From NCBI GenBank assembly GCA_963807675.1, contig CAWECP010000007.1:62001-126000 (forward strand): 64,000 nt of DNA, read 5' to 3'. Positions 28,027-36,923 of the stretch are shown here, piece by piece. The notes under the pieces were generated by a model, which did no database searches, had not been told where the DNA came from, and saw only the letters and a list, made by a program, of their open reading frames with translations. The DNA comes from Bog-473 sp963807675. Lineage in GTDB: Bacteria > Actinomycetota > Acidimicrobiia > Acidimicrobiales > RAAP-2. A program made the translations under genes and the position numbers. Within the stretch, counting starts at the first letter, position 1, and every line of letters starts with the position of its first letter.

Positions 28027-29613
28027 TTACGCCTGGGGGCGCTCGGTCCGCCTAATAGGCGCCGGTGCCCCGGACCATCGTCATGGGGGTCTCGAAGATG
28101 ATCTTGAGGTCCCACCACAGGGACTGGGACGACACGTAGAGGTAGTCGAGCTGCACCAGGTCGCTGCGGGTCAGGTCGTTGCGCCCCGAGACCTGCCACA
28201 GACCCGTGATGCCGGGTCGCACCTCGAAGCGGCACGAGCCCCACCCGTCGATGTCGGACTCGCTCGGGACGAACGGGCGTGGGCCCACGACGGACATGTC
28301 GCCCTTGAAGACGTTGATGAACTGGGGGATCTCGTCGATGCCGCTCTTGCGCAGGAACGCTCCGAGAGGGGTGATGCGGGGCGTCTCGCCTTTCTTGTTC
28401 CGCAGCTCGTGCAGCGGCCGGTCGGGGTCGTCGAGCGGTGGTGCCGCCTCTCGGTCTGGTGCGGCCTCGCCCCCCACGGTCATGGTGCGGAACTTGGTGA
28501 CGGTGAACGGAAGCGCGTGGCAGCCGAGGCGGGTCTGGCGGAAGAACACCGGTCCGGGCGAGCTCAGCTTGACCCCGACGGCCACCACGAGGAGCAGCGG
28601 GGACGTCACGATCAGCACCGCCGAGCTGACGCACAGGTCGAAGGCCCGCTTGGCGAACCTGTCCCACGCGCTCAGTTGGGGTTGGGCGATCTCGAGGAAT
28701 GGTGTGCCCGAGAGGTCCGAGAGGCGCGAGCGCCAGCTGATCAACTCGTGGTAGCGCGGCACCACTGAGATGTGCACGGAGTTGCGCAGCCTGCGGTAGA
28801 TGTCCAGCGCTTCAGCCGACACCTCGTCGCTGGCCGCGACCAGGATGCGATCCACCTCGAGCTGGCGGCAGAGCTCTGGGAGGTCGGTCACCTTGCCGAT
28901 CGCACCGGCGTCGACGGTGTCACCCTCGACGGCACGGCCGACCAACGTCATGGCGGGATCCTGGCGGATGCTGAGCATGACGCGATCGGCTGACTTGCCC
29001 GATCCGACGACGAGCACTCGGGTCGTGCTCAAGGTGCGCAGGACGAGGCGGAGCACGATGCGCCCGACGCTGATGAGAGCGACGGCCACGATGACCGCCG
29101 AGACGAGCTGGGTGGCGTAGGGTTCGCCCGTTCCGAGGGTTCCGTGCAGGGACGCGCCGATGGCCAGGGCGAGCATGCTCCCGCAGGCCACACCGAAGGA
29201 GAGCTCGCGCAACTCGAGGAACGCGCTGGGCTGGAGGCGACGGCGCGCCACGCGGTAGACGCCCCCCAGGGCGAGGGCGAGGACGACCGTGAAGGGAAAC
29301 AGCGAGTCGAGCTTCAGGTTCGTCGACAACTGCCCCACGGTGTTCGGCTGCACCGAGGAGAGCTTCGAGAGCAGGATCAGGGAGAGTGGGAGTGCGATAC
29401 AGGCACAGACGAAGTCACAGGAGATCTGCACCAGTATGAGGGCCCTGTCGCTGATGGCACGAGAGCGCAAGGCGGCGTGGGCGCCGTTGCCGTCGGGCGA
29501 CAACGGCCATGGGGCCAACACCTGTTGGGTCGGCTCGTCCGCGACGCCACGGACCGCCGTCCGCCCGCTCTTGACCTTGAAATCCGACATCGCCATTTGT
29601 CGCCACCTTTGGC
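28027..29613. repeat. ~1.57-kb direct repeat (unit A), glycosylphosphotransferase
   Basis: Essentially identical to 51129-52715 in the same orientation, offset 23,102 bp at the left end. It begins 25 bp past the stop codon and stays identical to the start codon; identity then falls off sharply upstream. I found only about three single-base differences in the coding part (near 28124, 29087 and 29522) plus a one-base indel at the start codon. Confidence 0.9.
28052..29596 (-). CDS. Polyprenyl glycosylphosphotransferase, copy A
   Basis: 514 aa priming enzyme of exopolysaccharide synthesis: transfers a sugar-1-phosphate from a nucleotide sugar to undecaprenyl phosphate at the inner membrane. It has about four N-terminal membrane helices (~45-145), a soluble CoA-binding-like middle ('STTRVLVVGSGKSADRVML'), then the C-terminal bacterial sugar-transferase domain (~312-514): 'KRAFDLCVSSAVLIVTSPLL', 'SPGPVFFRQTRLG', 'FTVTKFRTM', 'LRKSGIDEIPQFINVFKGDM', 'VGPRPFVPSE', 'RPGITGLWQVSGRN'. 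ATG 29596 has an AAAGGTGG Shine-Dalgarno. Nearly identical to copy B at 51154-52698. Confidence 0.93.
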   Translation of the reverse strand: MAMSDFKVKSGRTAVRGVADEPTQQVLAPWPLSPDGNGAHAALRSRAISDRALILVQISCDFVCACIALPLSLILLSKLSSVQPNTVGQLSTNLKLDSLFPFTVVLALALGGVYRVARRRLQPSAFLELRELSFGVACGSMLALAIGASLHGTLGTGEPYATQLVSAVIVAVALISVGRIVLRLVLRTLSTTRVLVVGSGKSADRVMLSIRQDPAMTLVGRAVEGDTVDAGAIGKVTDLPELCRQLEVDRILVAASDEVSAEALDIYRRLRNSVHISVVPRYHELISWRSRLSDLSGTPFLEIAQPQLSAWDRFAKRAFDLCVSSAVLIVTSPLLLVVAVGVKLSSPGPVFFRQTRLGCHALPFTVTKFRTMTVGGEAAPDREAAPPLDDPDRPLHELRNKKGETPRITPLGAFLRKSGIDEIPQFINVFKGDMSVVGPRPFVPSESDIDGWGSCRFEVRPGITGLWQVSGRNDLTRSDLVQLDYLYVSSQSLWWDLKIIFETPMTMVRGTGAY

Positions 29614-29810
29614 CCTAACGTCAGACGCTAACTCACCGAATCCCACCGTCCGTCACTGATTGAACCGGGGGTGAAGGGTTCAACAGCCGACAAATCCAAC
29701 ACAGAGCCTGGGTGAATTTTGGCCGATAGGTCGGAGCCGCCGTAGAGTCTTTCGACCTTGAGTTAGACAATGTCCGCACAAAATCGGCCGACAGCAAGGC
29801 CGGTTGGAAC

Positions 29811-29915
29811 GTGTAATTGCATCGGCAGATGTAATTACAACGGCAGATGTAATTGCATCGGTGTAACTGCATCGGCAGATGTAATTACAACGGCAGATGT
29901 AACTGCATCGGCAGA
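29811..29915. repeat. 18-bp tandem repeat array
   Basis: About five units of the type CGGCAGATGTAATTxCAx, alternating between 'ATTACAA' and 'ATTGCAT/ACTGCAT' ends, with one 14-bp short unit in the middle. It lies ~215 bp upstream of glycosylphosphotransferase copy A and downstream of the LMW phosphatase gene. It is AT-richer than its surroundings. Possibly an array of protein-binding sites; no spacers, so not CRISPR. Confidence 0.85.
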
Positions 29916-30075
29916 ATCTGGATGGCACAGAAGCAGCGCGGACGAGGAGCGCGATGGTACGGGCCCGGGTCTCATCCAGGCCAAGGTTTCACGCGGATGT
30001 CACACGGACATGACGCGCCGAGGCCGAATCGGGGCAAGATGGTTGCGTCGTAAAAGCGGTGGTGGGCGGAGAAAA

Positions 30076-30657
30076 TCAGGGTGTTGACAGCCGCGACAGG
30101 CAGGTCTCGATTGGCCAAGCCAGATTGCACAGGGCCAGGGTGAGCGCCGCCACTACGGTGAGCATCCGGCGGTAGTCGTCCGGCGTTCCGCCCATCGGGT
30201 CCATGACGTCGTCGTCCGGCGACGCCCCCATCAGGTCGGCGTGGCGCCTCCCGTCATGAAGCCGCGCTAGCCAGGCGCCGAGATCCTCCGCCGCGCCACG
30301 GGATCCCACCCCGAGCCCGCGACGGACGATTTCTCGCAGGGTGAACGTCCTCGGGAAGGAGGTCGGGACCGCGACCACCGTCTCCCGTACGTGCTCGCGG
30401 GTCAGGCTCACGACGAGATCCGCCGTTTGAATCATGCCGACGTCCACGATGTGGGGCACATGGCCGCCCAGGTCGATTCCGAAAGCGTGGCCCTCCTCGA
30501 CAAGCGCGCTCGGCGGGCCGACATCGGCCGGCACCGTGCCCGCCGAGCGCACCGTGACCTCGCCCCCCTCTCCGTCGCCGAGTTGCTGGCGTAACAGCAA
30601 CGCGGCCGATGGTGACCGGCAGAGGTTGCCCGTGCAGACGAACAACACGTCGGCCAT
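30076..30657 (-). CDS. Low-molecular-weight protein tyrosine phosphatase (Wzb-like)
   Basis: 193 aa from ATG 30657 ('MADVLFVCTGNLCRSP'). The C-x5-R phosphate loop is Cys8-Arg14, and the general-acid Asp is in 'DDDVMDPMGG' (~160). The family dephosphorylates the tyrosine kinase that controls polysaccharide chain length. The protein is longer than the usual ~150 aa because of insertions in the middle (~90-150). Located 1.2 kb from the Wzc-like kinase on the same strand, with one small membrane protein between, which supports that pairing. Confidence 0.85.
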   Translation of the reverse strand: MADVLFVCTGNLCRSPSAALLLRQQLGDGEGGEVTVRSAGTVPADVGPPSALVEEGHAFGIDLGGHVPHIVDVGMIQTADLVVSLTREHVRETVVAVPTSFPRTFTLREIVRRGLGVGSRGAAEDLGAWLARLHDGRRHADLMGASPDDDVMDPMGGTPDDYRRMLTVVAALTLALCNLAWPIETCLSRLSTP

Positions 30658-30911
30658 GACCAAACGTTCCCACATGGTCCCGCACGACGTCAGGTCGATA
30701 GTGGCCTGATTGCCGTTGCCGGCTCGGACGGCCAGCGAGGTTCTCGCATCTCAGGGATTCTGTGCGTTGGCGAGCGGCTTCGGGCCCACCTGACGACGTC
30801 AGAGACGTCAGGGTTGGCTTCGAAGCGCGGCTGCGGTTGTCGATTGCACCATAGGACCCGGCCGACGCCAGTCAGAGATCCTCGCTTTGCGGCTTGGGGC
30901 GATGAAGACCG

Positions 30912-31388
30912 TCAATATCTGTCGGTTGCCAACCGACGACCTAATGATGATCCGATCACGCTCAGCATGAGGGCCCCTATTGTCCCGAGGCACCAGAGCA
31001 GCGCGACAGTGTTCGGCAGACCTTCGTGAACGACCCAGAATCTGCGCACCACGGCGCCGAGCAGCAATACGGCCAAAGCGAAGCTCGCAGCAGAGACAGC
31101 ATGAGCCATCGCGGTGGACGGACTGCGGAATCCGGCGAGCGCACCGCCGAGCAGAAAGGCTGACGCCACCAGGAACGCCGGAAGGATCCAAAGGTGGGTC
31201 GCCTGGTCAATCATCGGGCGCCCATGCCAATCCTCCTCGACAACCATCACGGGAATCGAGACAATGAGCATCAGGCAGGTCGGGAGTGCAATGTCCGCCC
31301 ACTTCGTTCCCCGGCGTGGACGATTTCGCCTTCCCCCGAACTCTTCGTGGCTCGGCCCCTGGTCATTATCTATCAGACGACCCTCCAT
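30912..31388 (-). CDS. Small four-helix membrane protein, unknown
   Basis: 158 aa from ATG 31388 ('MEGRLIDNDQGPSHEEFGG'). After a charged ~40-residue N-terminus there are four hydrophobic segments ('WADIALPTCLMLIVSIPVMVV', 'LWILPAFLVASAFLLGGALAG', 'AVSAASFALAVLLLGAVV', 'NTVALLWCLGTIGALMLSVIG'). The open frame extends to 31586, but the extra part is Arg/Pro-rich with no RBS. It sits between Wzb-like and Wzc-like genes on the same strand; no family recognised. Confidence 0.6.
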   Translation of the reverse strand: MEGRLIDNDQGPSHEEFGGRRNRPRRGTKWADIALPTCLMLIVSIPVMVVEEDWHGRPMIDQATHLWILPAFLVASAFLLGGALAGFRSPSTAMAHAVSAASFALAVLLLGAVVRRFWVVHEGLPNTVALLWCLGTIGALMLSVIGSSLGRRLATDRY

Positions 31389-31880
31389 CAAAGTGAGGGC
31401 CTCCTCCCGCAGCCTGCAGCCGCAACCAAACACCGTGAGGACTCCCTCTGGTGTGCGCCGCACGCTGCTGGGACGACCTCGACGGGTGGCGACGGATCGG
31501 TGCCGAGGCGGCGAAACCGTCCCTGACGGCGTCGGGCCTCGCCTAAAGGACGAAGCCCGCGCGGCGTCAGTGGGCGAGCGGCACACTCGGTGGTTATCCC
31601 GCAGCAGGGAGGTGCGCCGTGGACAGCTTCGGGGACGTTCACCACCGCCTCATCACCGGCAGCCTGGCCGTGTTCGAGCGCAGGAAACGCATGTTCGGCT
31701 GTGGTTTGACATTCTGCCGCCCCGCATCCACGGCTGGCTCCTTTGGCCAGATCACCCAGGTCCCCGCCCCTTTTGTCTGGTGCAGGCGGAAACCAGCGCC
31801 GGAACGTAATCTGAAGTCTCGGGCAACGGCGCGGCGCATCACAGAGGCCGTCGAAGATGAGCCAAGGAAGACGGCACGCG
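31389..31880. other. Intergenic, nothing recognised
   Basis: About 490 bp downstream of the Wzc-like gene. Plus-strand frames here are antisense to or between real genes and show no family signature. Confidence 0.4.
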
Positions 31881-33479
31881 TCAGCTTTGATGCTGGGGCG
31901 TCACAGATCCGACCTGCCCGTTCTGGGCCACCTGGGTCTCGGGTGGCGGCATGGTGGTGTTGCCGTATCTGTGTTCGGAGGCGTATTTGCGGACGCTGGT
32001 CGATCGGCCGACCACCTTGTTGAGGACGATCCCCACCCGCTGGGCATTCACCTGGCTGAGCTGCTCGAGTGCCCGCTCGAGCTGTCGCGCTTTCGTCTTG
32101 CCGGCAGCCACTACCAGCACTATGGCATCCGCGTAGCTCGATAGGACCACGGCGTCGGCGACGAGCAGGGGTGGGCTGTCGATGATCACCGCGTCGAAAT
32201 CACGGGCGAGGACCGCAAAGATCTCGGCCGCGTTGGACGAAGCAAGCAGCTCGGCCGCGTTCGGGGGGATGGGGCCTGTTGTCAAGAGCGCCAACCCTGG
32301 TACGTCGGCGAGTGGTTGGACTGCATTTATCAGACCGTCTTGGCGGATCAGCACCGAGGTGAATCCCGGGGCGTCCCGCACGCCCAATTCGTCTAGCCGC
32401 GGTCGCCGCAGGTCGCAACCGACAACGACGACCTCCTTGCCCGCGTTGGCCAGGACCACTCCTAGGTTGGCCGCGGTGGAGGTCTTGCCCTCACTGCCGG
32501 CGGCGCTCGTGACGAGGACTGTCCTCGGTGCGTCGGACCAGGCGAGTTCGAGTGAGGCCCGCAGCGAGCGGTAGGACTCGGTGATGGGCGAATACGGGTC
32601 TTCCTCGACAATGAGCTTGACCCGATCGCTCTTCTTCCAGCGTTTTATCTTGGGGATCGTGGCCAAGACCGGCGCTCCGCTGAGCAGCCGTTCCAAGTCC
32701 TCTCTGGTGTTGATCGTGTCGTCGAAATGGTCCACGAGAAATGCCGCACACAGCCCGAGCACGAGCCCGATCACGAGCGCGATCACCCCATCCCTAATGG
32801 GTCTCGGTGAACTCGGCGACGAGGGGATGCTGGCGAGGGAGGCGACCTCCACGCCACCGGGTGTCCCAGCCGCGGCGACTTCGAGCTGTGCTTCGTCTCC
32901 TTTGAGCAAGGCTTCTTGGCTGGCGAGCGCTGAGATGGTCGCCGAAGCCGTCGGGGTGGGCGACGTACCCAGTTTCGCGATCGCGAGAGTGATGGTGTTG
33001 ATCTGATCCTGGAATTGCTGCTCGCCCGAGATCAACGCGTTGATGGCGTTCGTGCGCTGTTCGGCGACGAAGGCCTTTGAGTAGGTATTGACAATCCGGG
33101 CGGCGAGTGCCGGGGTCCTGGCCGTTCCGGTCACAGAGATGACGTTGGTCTGCCCGATCTGGGAGGCCGAGATCGAAGGCTCGAACCCGAGCTGGCTGGC
33201 TGCCTTTGCCATCACAGGAGCACTCGTGAGGAGCTGGATCTCGGTCAAGACATCGGTCGGCGAGACCGTCTGTTGGGTGCCCGAGATGAGAGCGGAATCA
33301 GAGCTGGCCGGCTGCACCAGTAACTGTGCCGTCCCCGAGTATTCCTTGGGCTGCTTTAGACCGATCGCCAAGGAGATGGCGACCGACAGAACGGTTATGC
33401 CGATGACCCAAGGGAACCGCCGTCGCAAGACGTGTAGATAGGTCCGTAGATTGGCTTCGGTCGGATTAAGCGCTGCCAT
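31881..33479 (-). CDS. Wzc-like polysaccharide co-polymerase / tyrosine autokinase
   Basis: 532 aa. A Wzz-type domain is flanked by two membrane helices (~24-40 and ~231-249), with a mainly coiled periplasmic part between. The cytoplasmic BY-kinase domain follows: Walker A 'SAAGSEGKT' (325-333), Walker A' 'CDLRRP' (355-360), Walker B 'VIIDSPP' (431-437). Controls chain length and export with the Wzy polymerase. The C-terminal tail has only two nearby tyrosines ('KYASEHRYGN') rather than a Tyr-rich cluster, so phosphorylation control may be reduced. Single polypeptide as in proteobacterial Wzc, whereas Firmicutes split it in two. Confidence 0.92.
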   Translation of the reverse strand: MAALNPTEANLRTYLHVLRRRFPWVIGITVLSVAISLAIGLKQPKEYSGTAQLLVQPASSDSALISGTQQTVSPTDVLTEIQLLTSAPVMAKAASQLGFEPSISASQIGQTNVISVTGTARTPALAARIVNTYSKAFVAEQRTNAINALISGEQQFQDQINTITLAIAKLGTSPTPTASATISALASQEALLKGDEAQLEVAAAGTPGGVEVASLASIPSSPSSPRPIRDGVIALVIGLVLGLCAAFLVDHFDDTINTREDLERLLSGAPVLATIPKIKRWKKSDRVKLIVEEDPYSPITESYRSLRASLELAWSDAPRTVLVTSAAGSEGKTSTAANLGVVLANAGKEVVVVGCDLRRPRLDELGVRDAPGFTSVLIRQDGLINAVQPLADVPGLALLTTGPIPPNAAELLASSNAAEIFAVLARDFDAVIIDSPPLLVADAVVLSSYADAIVLVVAAGKTKARQLERALEQLSQVNAQRVGIVLNKVVGRSTSVRKYASEHRYGNTTMPPPETQVAQNGQVGSVTPQHQS

Positions 33480-34097
33480 TTGGGACCTTTATCTGCTCGA
33501 ATGCGATTGCACCCTGGCTGTAGTGGTGTGATGCATCATCGATTAGCCAACAAAGTGTAGCCAGTGCGAAACGGCCGTCTCAATGCGCATCCGTGGACTC
33601 CCGCTATGTCCAAATGGGTTTGTCAATCGTCCTGGATTTCTTGGATGGCCGTTGGCTCCGGCTAACACCCAACACGAGCGATGAACCGCCCCGAGATTGG
33701 TGACTGCTTGTCAGTTTGAGAATACCGGAGTGGAAGAAGACGGCCAGGGCGCCGCACCTACCCAAGGCTCGGGAGCGAGCGCCGCGGATGGTCATCGACC
33801 ACCCACCAGGACGAGTCTCATCGCCAGTGGAAGGTCGTCCAGTCGATCGCGGCGAGCTGTGGATGTACCCCGAGGCGCTGCGGATCCCGCCGGGCCGAGA
33901 CTGAGTCCAGAAGCGCCCGGGCCTCACGACGGACGAGCGAACCCGCCTCCGAGAGGTCAGGAGGGAGGTAAAGGAGCTGGGCGGGTCGAGGGTGGCCTTC
34001 GGACTGTCTGACGAACTGCCGTGGTGCGCAAATCCCGGACAATTATTCCAAAAGGAAGTTGCCCGAGAGCAGCCGCCCGTCGATGCTCTGAACACTG
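33480..34097. other. Intergenic between divergent wzc-like and hydrolase genes
   Basis: About 620 bp. No convincing gene; frames on both strands overlap without motifs. It must hold the promoters of the minus-strand wzc-like gene and of the plus-strand riboswitch transcript. Confidence 0.45.
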
Positions 34098-34172
34098 AAT
34101 CGAAAAGGCAAACCTCCCGTGAGGGGGGGACGCAAAGCTACGGGACTCGCTGAGTCAGCCGGGCCGCCGAAT
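34098..34172 (+). promoter_or_regulatory. Cyclic di-GMP-I (GEMM-I) riboswitch
   Basis: Matches the GEMM-I consensus in order: 'GGCAAACC' (34107-34114), a C/G-rich P1b hairpin closed by a GTGA (GNRA) tetraloop, 'GGGACGCAAAGC' (ending ~34138), a second hairpin ACTC-GCT-GAGT, and the 'CAGCCGGGCCGCCG' receptor side. It lies ~58 nt before the start codon of the secreted repeat/GH26-like protein. The family binds c-di-GMP and controls biofilm, motility and surface genes. The CCTCCC strand of P1b is complementary to the GGGGGG Shine-Dalgarno at ~34222-34227, so ligand binding could free the ribosome site; that mechanism is my inference. Confidence 0.85.
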
Positions 34173-34230
34173 TTGCAAAGAGGGTATCGCTCGCCTCGCG
34201 GCCTGGCACACAGGGGTCCGAGGGGGGAAC

Positions 34231-36201
34231 ATGTGCGGTACCCGACGTCGGCTCATGCTGGCGAGAGCAGTGTCTCTCCTGGCACTGGTCTGTGCAGTCG
34301 GCTCCGGCTTGGCTGTCGAACCCTCGACTGACGCCAGCGCAGCGGCGCGCACGGCTGGATACAGCGGGGGCCAGATGATGGCCGCCGATCCGAACGGTGG
34401 CTACTGGACGGTCGGTGTAACGGGGGCCATGACGCCCCACGGCGGGGCCCTGTCGTGGGGGTCCCCGGCGCTCTCCGGGCTCACGTTGGCGCGCCCCATC
34501 GTCGGCATGGCACCCACACCCGACGGCGGCGGGTACTGGCTCGTCGCGTCGGACGGCGGGATCTTCAGCTTCGGCGACGCCGGGTTCTACGGCTCCACGG
34601 GCGCCATCCCCCTCAACAAGCCCATCGTCGGTATGGCACCCACACCCGACGGCGGCGGGTACTGGCTCGTCGCCTCCGACGGAGGCATATTCAGCTTCGG
34701 CGACGCCGGGTTCTACGGCTCCACGGGCGCCATCCCCCTCAACAAGCCCATCGTCGGTATGGCACCCACACCCGACGGCGGCGGGTACTGGCTCGTCGCC
34801 TCCGACGGCGGCATATTCAGCTTCGGCGACGCCGACTACTTTGGCTCGCTGGGGGCGATCCACCTCAACAAGCCCATCGTCGGTATGGCACCCACACCCG
34901 ACGGCGGCGGGTACTGGCTCGTCGCCTCCGATGGCGGCGTCTTTACGTTCGGTGACGCCGGGTACCACGGATCGACGGCGGGGACCGGCTTGAACGTTCT
35001 CGGCATAGTCATCGACCCGTCCACGTCGGGCTACTCCTTGGTGGCGACCAATGGCTCTGCGACTGAATTCGGGCCAACGTCGCCGACCCCCACGACACAG
35101 CCGCCCACCACGGCCACGACCACGACCACGAACACGCCGACGACCACGACGACGAGCACCACTCCACCCTCCGAGACCACGACGACGACCAGCACCACCA
35201 CCCCAACGTCAGCGCCGCCGCCGACGTCCACGGGAGTGCCGCCCGCGCTCGGCGTGTACGCGGGTAACAACAACCCTGCCGGCGTCAATAGCTTCGCGTC
35301 GGTCACCGGGAGTCACGTCACCATGGCCGAGACGTACTTGCCCTGGGGGGCATACACCGGGTCGGCGTATGGGTGGGCATACCTGACGACCGAGTCCACC
35401 CTTTCTTCTTGGCTCTCCAACTGGGAGGGAACCAGCGACCAGATGGTGATCGGCGTACCGATGGTCGCCCTGGACGGATCGGGCAATCCCGAGAACACCT
35501 TGGCAGAGGGGGCTGCAGGGGACGAAAACGCCAACTTTGTGGCCATTGCGAGGAACCTCGTTGCCCTCGGCTTCGGGAATGCCGTCTTACGCCCGGGCTG
35601 GGAGTTTGACGGCACCTGGTATCCGTGGAGCGTGGATAGCGACGCGGACGCGGCGAACTTCGCCACCTACTGGCAGAACATCGTGACGTCCATGCGATCG
35701 GTACCGGGGGCAAACTTCAAGTTTCTCTGGAGCCCGGCTGGATTCCAGTCGCTCTCGTGGAACATCAATGACGCCTATCCCGGTAATAGCTATGTCGACG
35801 ATGTGTCGCTCGACGTCTACGACTGGTCCTGGGACACTTCCATCTTCCCGCCTAGTGGGAACCCCAACAACACCGCAACGGTCGCGCAGTCAAATGCGGT
35901 GTTCTCGGAGCTCTTGACGGACACGGAAGGCCTGAACTGGTTGTCGTCCTTCGCTCAGGCGCATGATAAGCCGATCGTCATTCCAGAATGGGCTGTCGAC
36001 ATCCGCAACGACGGTCATGGGCTCGGGGACGATCCGACGTTCATCAACAACATGTCCAACTGGTTCAGCACCAACCACGTTGCGTGGTCGATCTACTTCA
36101 TCGACGACACCGCCGACAACACCAATCAGGGCATCGATTTCCAGGTCACGGATGGGAACTTCCCGAACTCTTTGGCTGCTCTCAAGACCGACATGGGATG
36201 A
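34231..36201 (+). CDS. Secreted repeat + GH26-like glycosidase, copy A
   Basis: 656 aa. N-terminal signal peptide ('LMLARAVSLLALVCAVGSGLAV'), then about six 42-residue repeats (~45-285; four near-perfect 'PIVGMAPTPDGGGYW...' units with a 126-bp period), a Thr/Pro linker (~288-330), and a C-terminal catalytic-type domain (~335-656). Candidate acid/base Glu458 in 'RPGWEFDG' and nucleophile Glu586 in 'IVIPEWAVD' fit clan GH-A, family 26-like (β-mannanase/related). The repeats may form a β-propeller that binds glycan (inference). Start ATG follows a GAGGGGGGAAC ribosome site under a c-di-GMP riboswitch. Probably trims or remodels the cluster's own polysaccharide. Confidence 0.88.
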   Translation: MCGTRRRLMLARAVSLLALVCAVGSGLAVEPSTDASAAARTAGYSGGQMMAADPNGGYWTVGVTGAMTPHGGALSWGSPALSGLTLARPIVGMAPTPDGGGYWLVASDGGIFSFGDAGFYGSTGAIPLNKPIVGMAPTPDGGGYWLVASDGGIFSFGDAGFYGSTGAIPLNKPIVGMAPTPDGGGYWLVASDGGIFSFGDADYFGSLGAIHLNKPIVGMAPTPDGGGYWLVASDGGVFTFGDAGYHGSTAGTGLNVLGIVIDPSTSGYSLVATNGSATEFGPTSPTPTTQPPTTATTTTTNTPTTTTTSTTPPSETTTTTSTTTPTSAPPPTSTGVPPALGVYAGNNNPAGVNSFASVTGSHVTMAETYLPWGAYTGSAYGWAYLTTESTLSSWLSNWEGTSDQMVIGVPMVALDGSGNPENTLAEGAAGDENANFVAIARNLVALGFGNAVLRPGWEFDGTWYPWSVDSDADAANFATYWQNIVTSMRSVPGANFKFLWSPAGFQSLSWNINDAYPGNSYVDDVSLDVYDWSWDTSIFPPSGNPNNTATVAQSNAVFSELLTDTEGLNWLSSFAQAHDKPIVIPEWAVDIRNDGHGLGDDPTFINNMSNWFSTNHVAWSIYFIDDTADNTNQGIDFQVTDGNFPNSLAALKTDMG

Positions 36202-36287
36202 TTGGTTGAGCCTCGCTGGGCGAGCAACCCCGTCACCGCTTCACCCCGCCGCACGAGGCATTCCGATAGCGCAGGGCGTCCCAGCGC
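35079..36287. repeat. 1,209-bp direct repeat, unit A (linker + GH26-like domain)
   Basis: Identical as far as I can read to 37844-39052 (offset 2,765 bp). Starts at the Thr/Pro linker and ends 86 bp past the stop codon, where the two copies abruptly diverge. Confidence 0.9.
36204..36229 (+). terminator. Hairpin after hydrolase copy A
   Basis: GGTTG...CAACC stem enclosing CGC/GCG pairs two bases after the stop codon; no T-run follows. Possible terminator or mRNA-stabilising hairpin. The identical structure occurs after copy B at 38969-38994. Confidence 0.35.
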
Positions 36288-36351
36288 CCGACCCCAAAGC
36301 GCTTCCGCTGGGTGTTGTGACACCACGAGACGGGTCAAGCGAACGTGATCG

Positions 36352-36634
36352 GGTCAAAAACAAGCTCAGCGCTCGGATAGATGACCTGGCGTAGGGTTTC
36401 CGCCAGTTCTCTGATACTGATGTCCACCCCAGTACCGACATTTAAGTGCTCCGCTCCGGAGTATCTCTCCATGAGGAACAGGCATGCGTCGGCAAGGTCA
36501 TCAACATGTAGGAATTCGCGCATCGGGTCGCCCGAACCCCAGATTTCTACTTGTGCATACCCTTCTAGTTTCGCTTCGTGGAATTTTCGTATTAGCGCTG
36601 GCAGCACATGACTGCTTGCAAGATCAAAATTAGG
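36352..36634 (-). pseudogene. GDP-L-fucose synthase internal fragment
   Basis: A 283-bp piece nearly identical to 39247-39529 of the intact gene: residues 'FDLASSHVLPALIRKFHEAK', 'REFLHVDDLADACLFLMERYSG', 'GTGVDISIRELAETLRQV'. Both ends are cut; the NAD-binding N-terminus and the C-terminus are absent. It shows that the hydrolase and fucose-synthase genes were duplicated together and that one fucose-synthase copy was then trimmed. Confidence 0.88.
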
Positions 36635-36923
36635 GAACGAGTGCGCCACGGCGCGAGACCTACATCTGCGTTACCGCGCACAACTCCTTGCAGATCCGAG
36701 GGCAGAACGCAACGAATGCGGGCCGACCAGTAAGAGAGGTCGCGCCAGTCCACGCACGGCGTGGATTAGCTGATTGCGGTTCTCGAGCCCCACATCAACT
36801 TTTCAACTCACGGGGCCCCTTGAACCAAAGAGATGACCGCAAGACCCGCCGAGGACCCACGTTGCCTTGGTGGAGACTCCCCGGCAGGGGGCCGCGGAGG
36901 AACGGAATCAGGGGATTCGCATC

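Noticed and set aside
27357..28667. 436-codon Arg/Pro-rich minus-strand ORF
   Set aside because: It is the shadow frame of the glycosylphosphotransferase and the adjacent fragments; composition is typical of a high-GC off-frame.
29811..29915. Short regular repeats as a CRISPR array
   Set aside because: Units are directly adjacent with no unique spacers, and no cas genes are nearby.
29633..29928. Cys-rich peptide ORFs on the minus strand
   Set aside because: The Cys-Asn-Tyr-Ile pattern simply reflects translation of the 18-bp tandem repeat; no ribosome site.
35009..35306. Trp/Ser- and Val-rich ORFs antisense to the hydrolase linker
   Set aside because: Products of the low-complexity Thr/Pro codon run read backwards.
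36780..36920. Possible second c-di-GMP aptamer before hydrolase copy B
   Set aside because: Only a loose 'GACCGCAAGACC' resemblance; the GGCAAACC strand and GNRA hairpin are missing.
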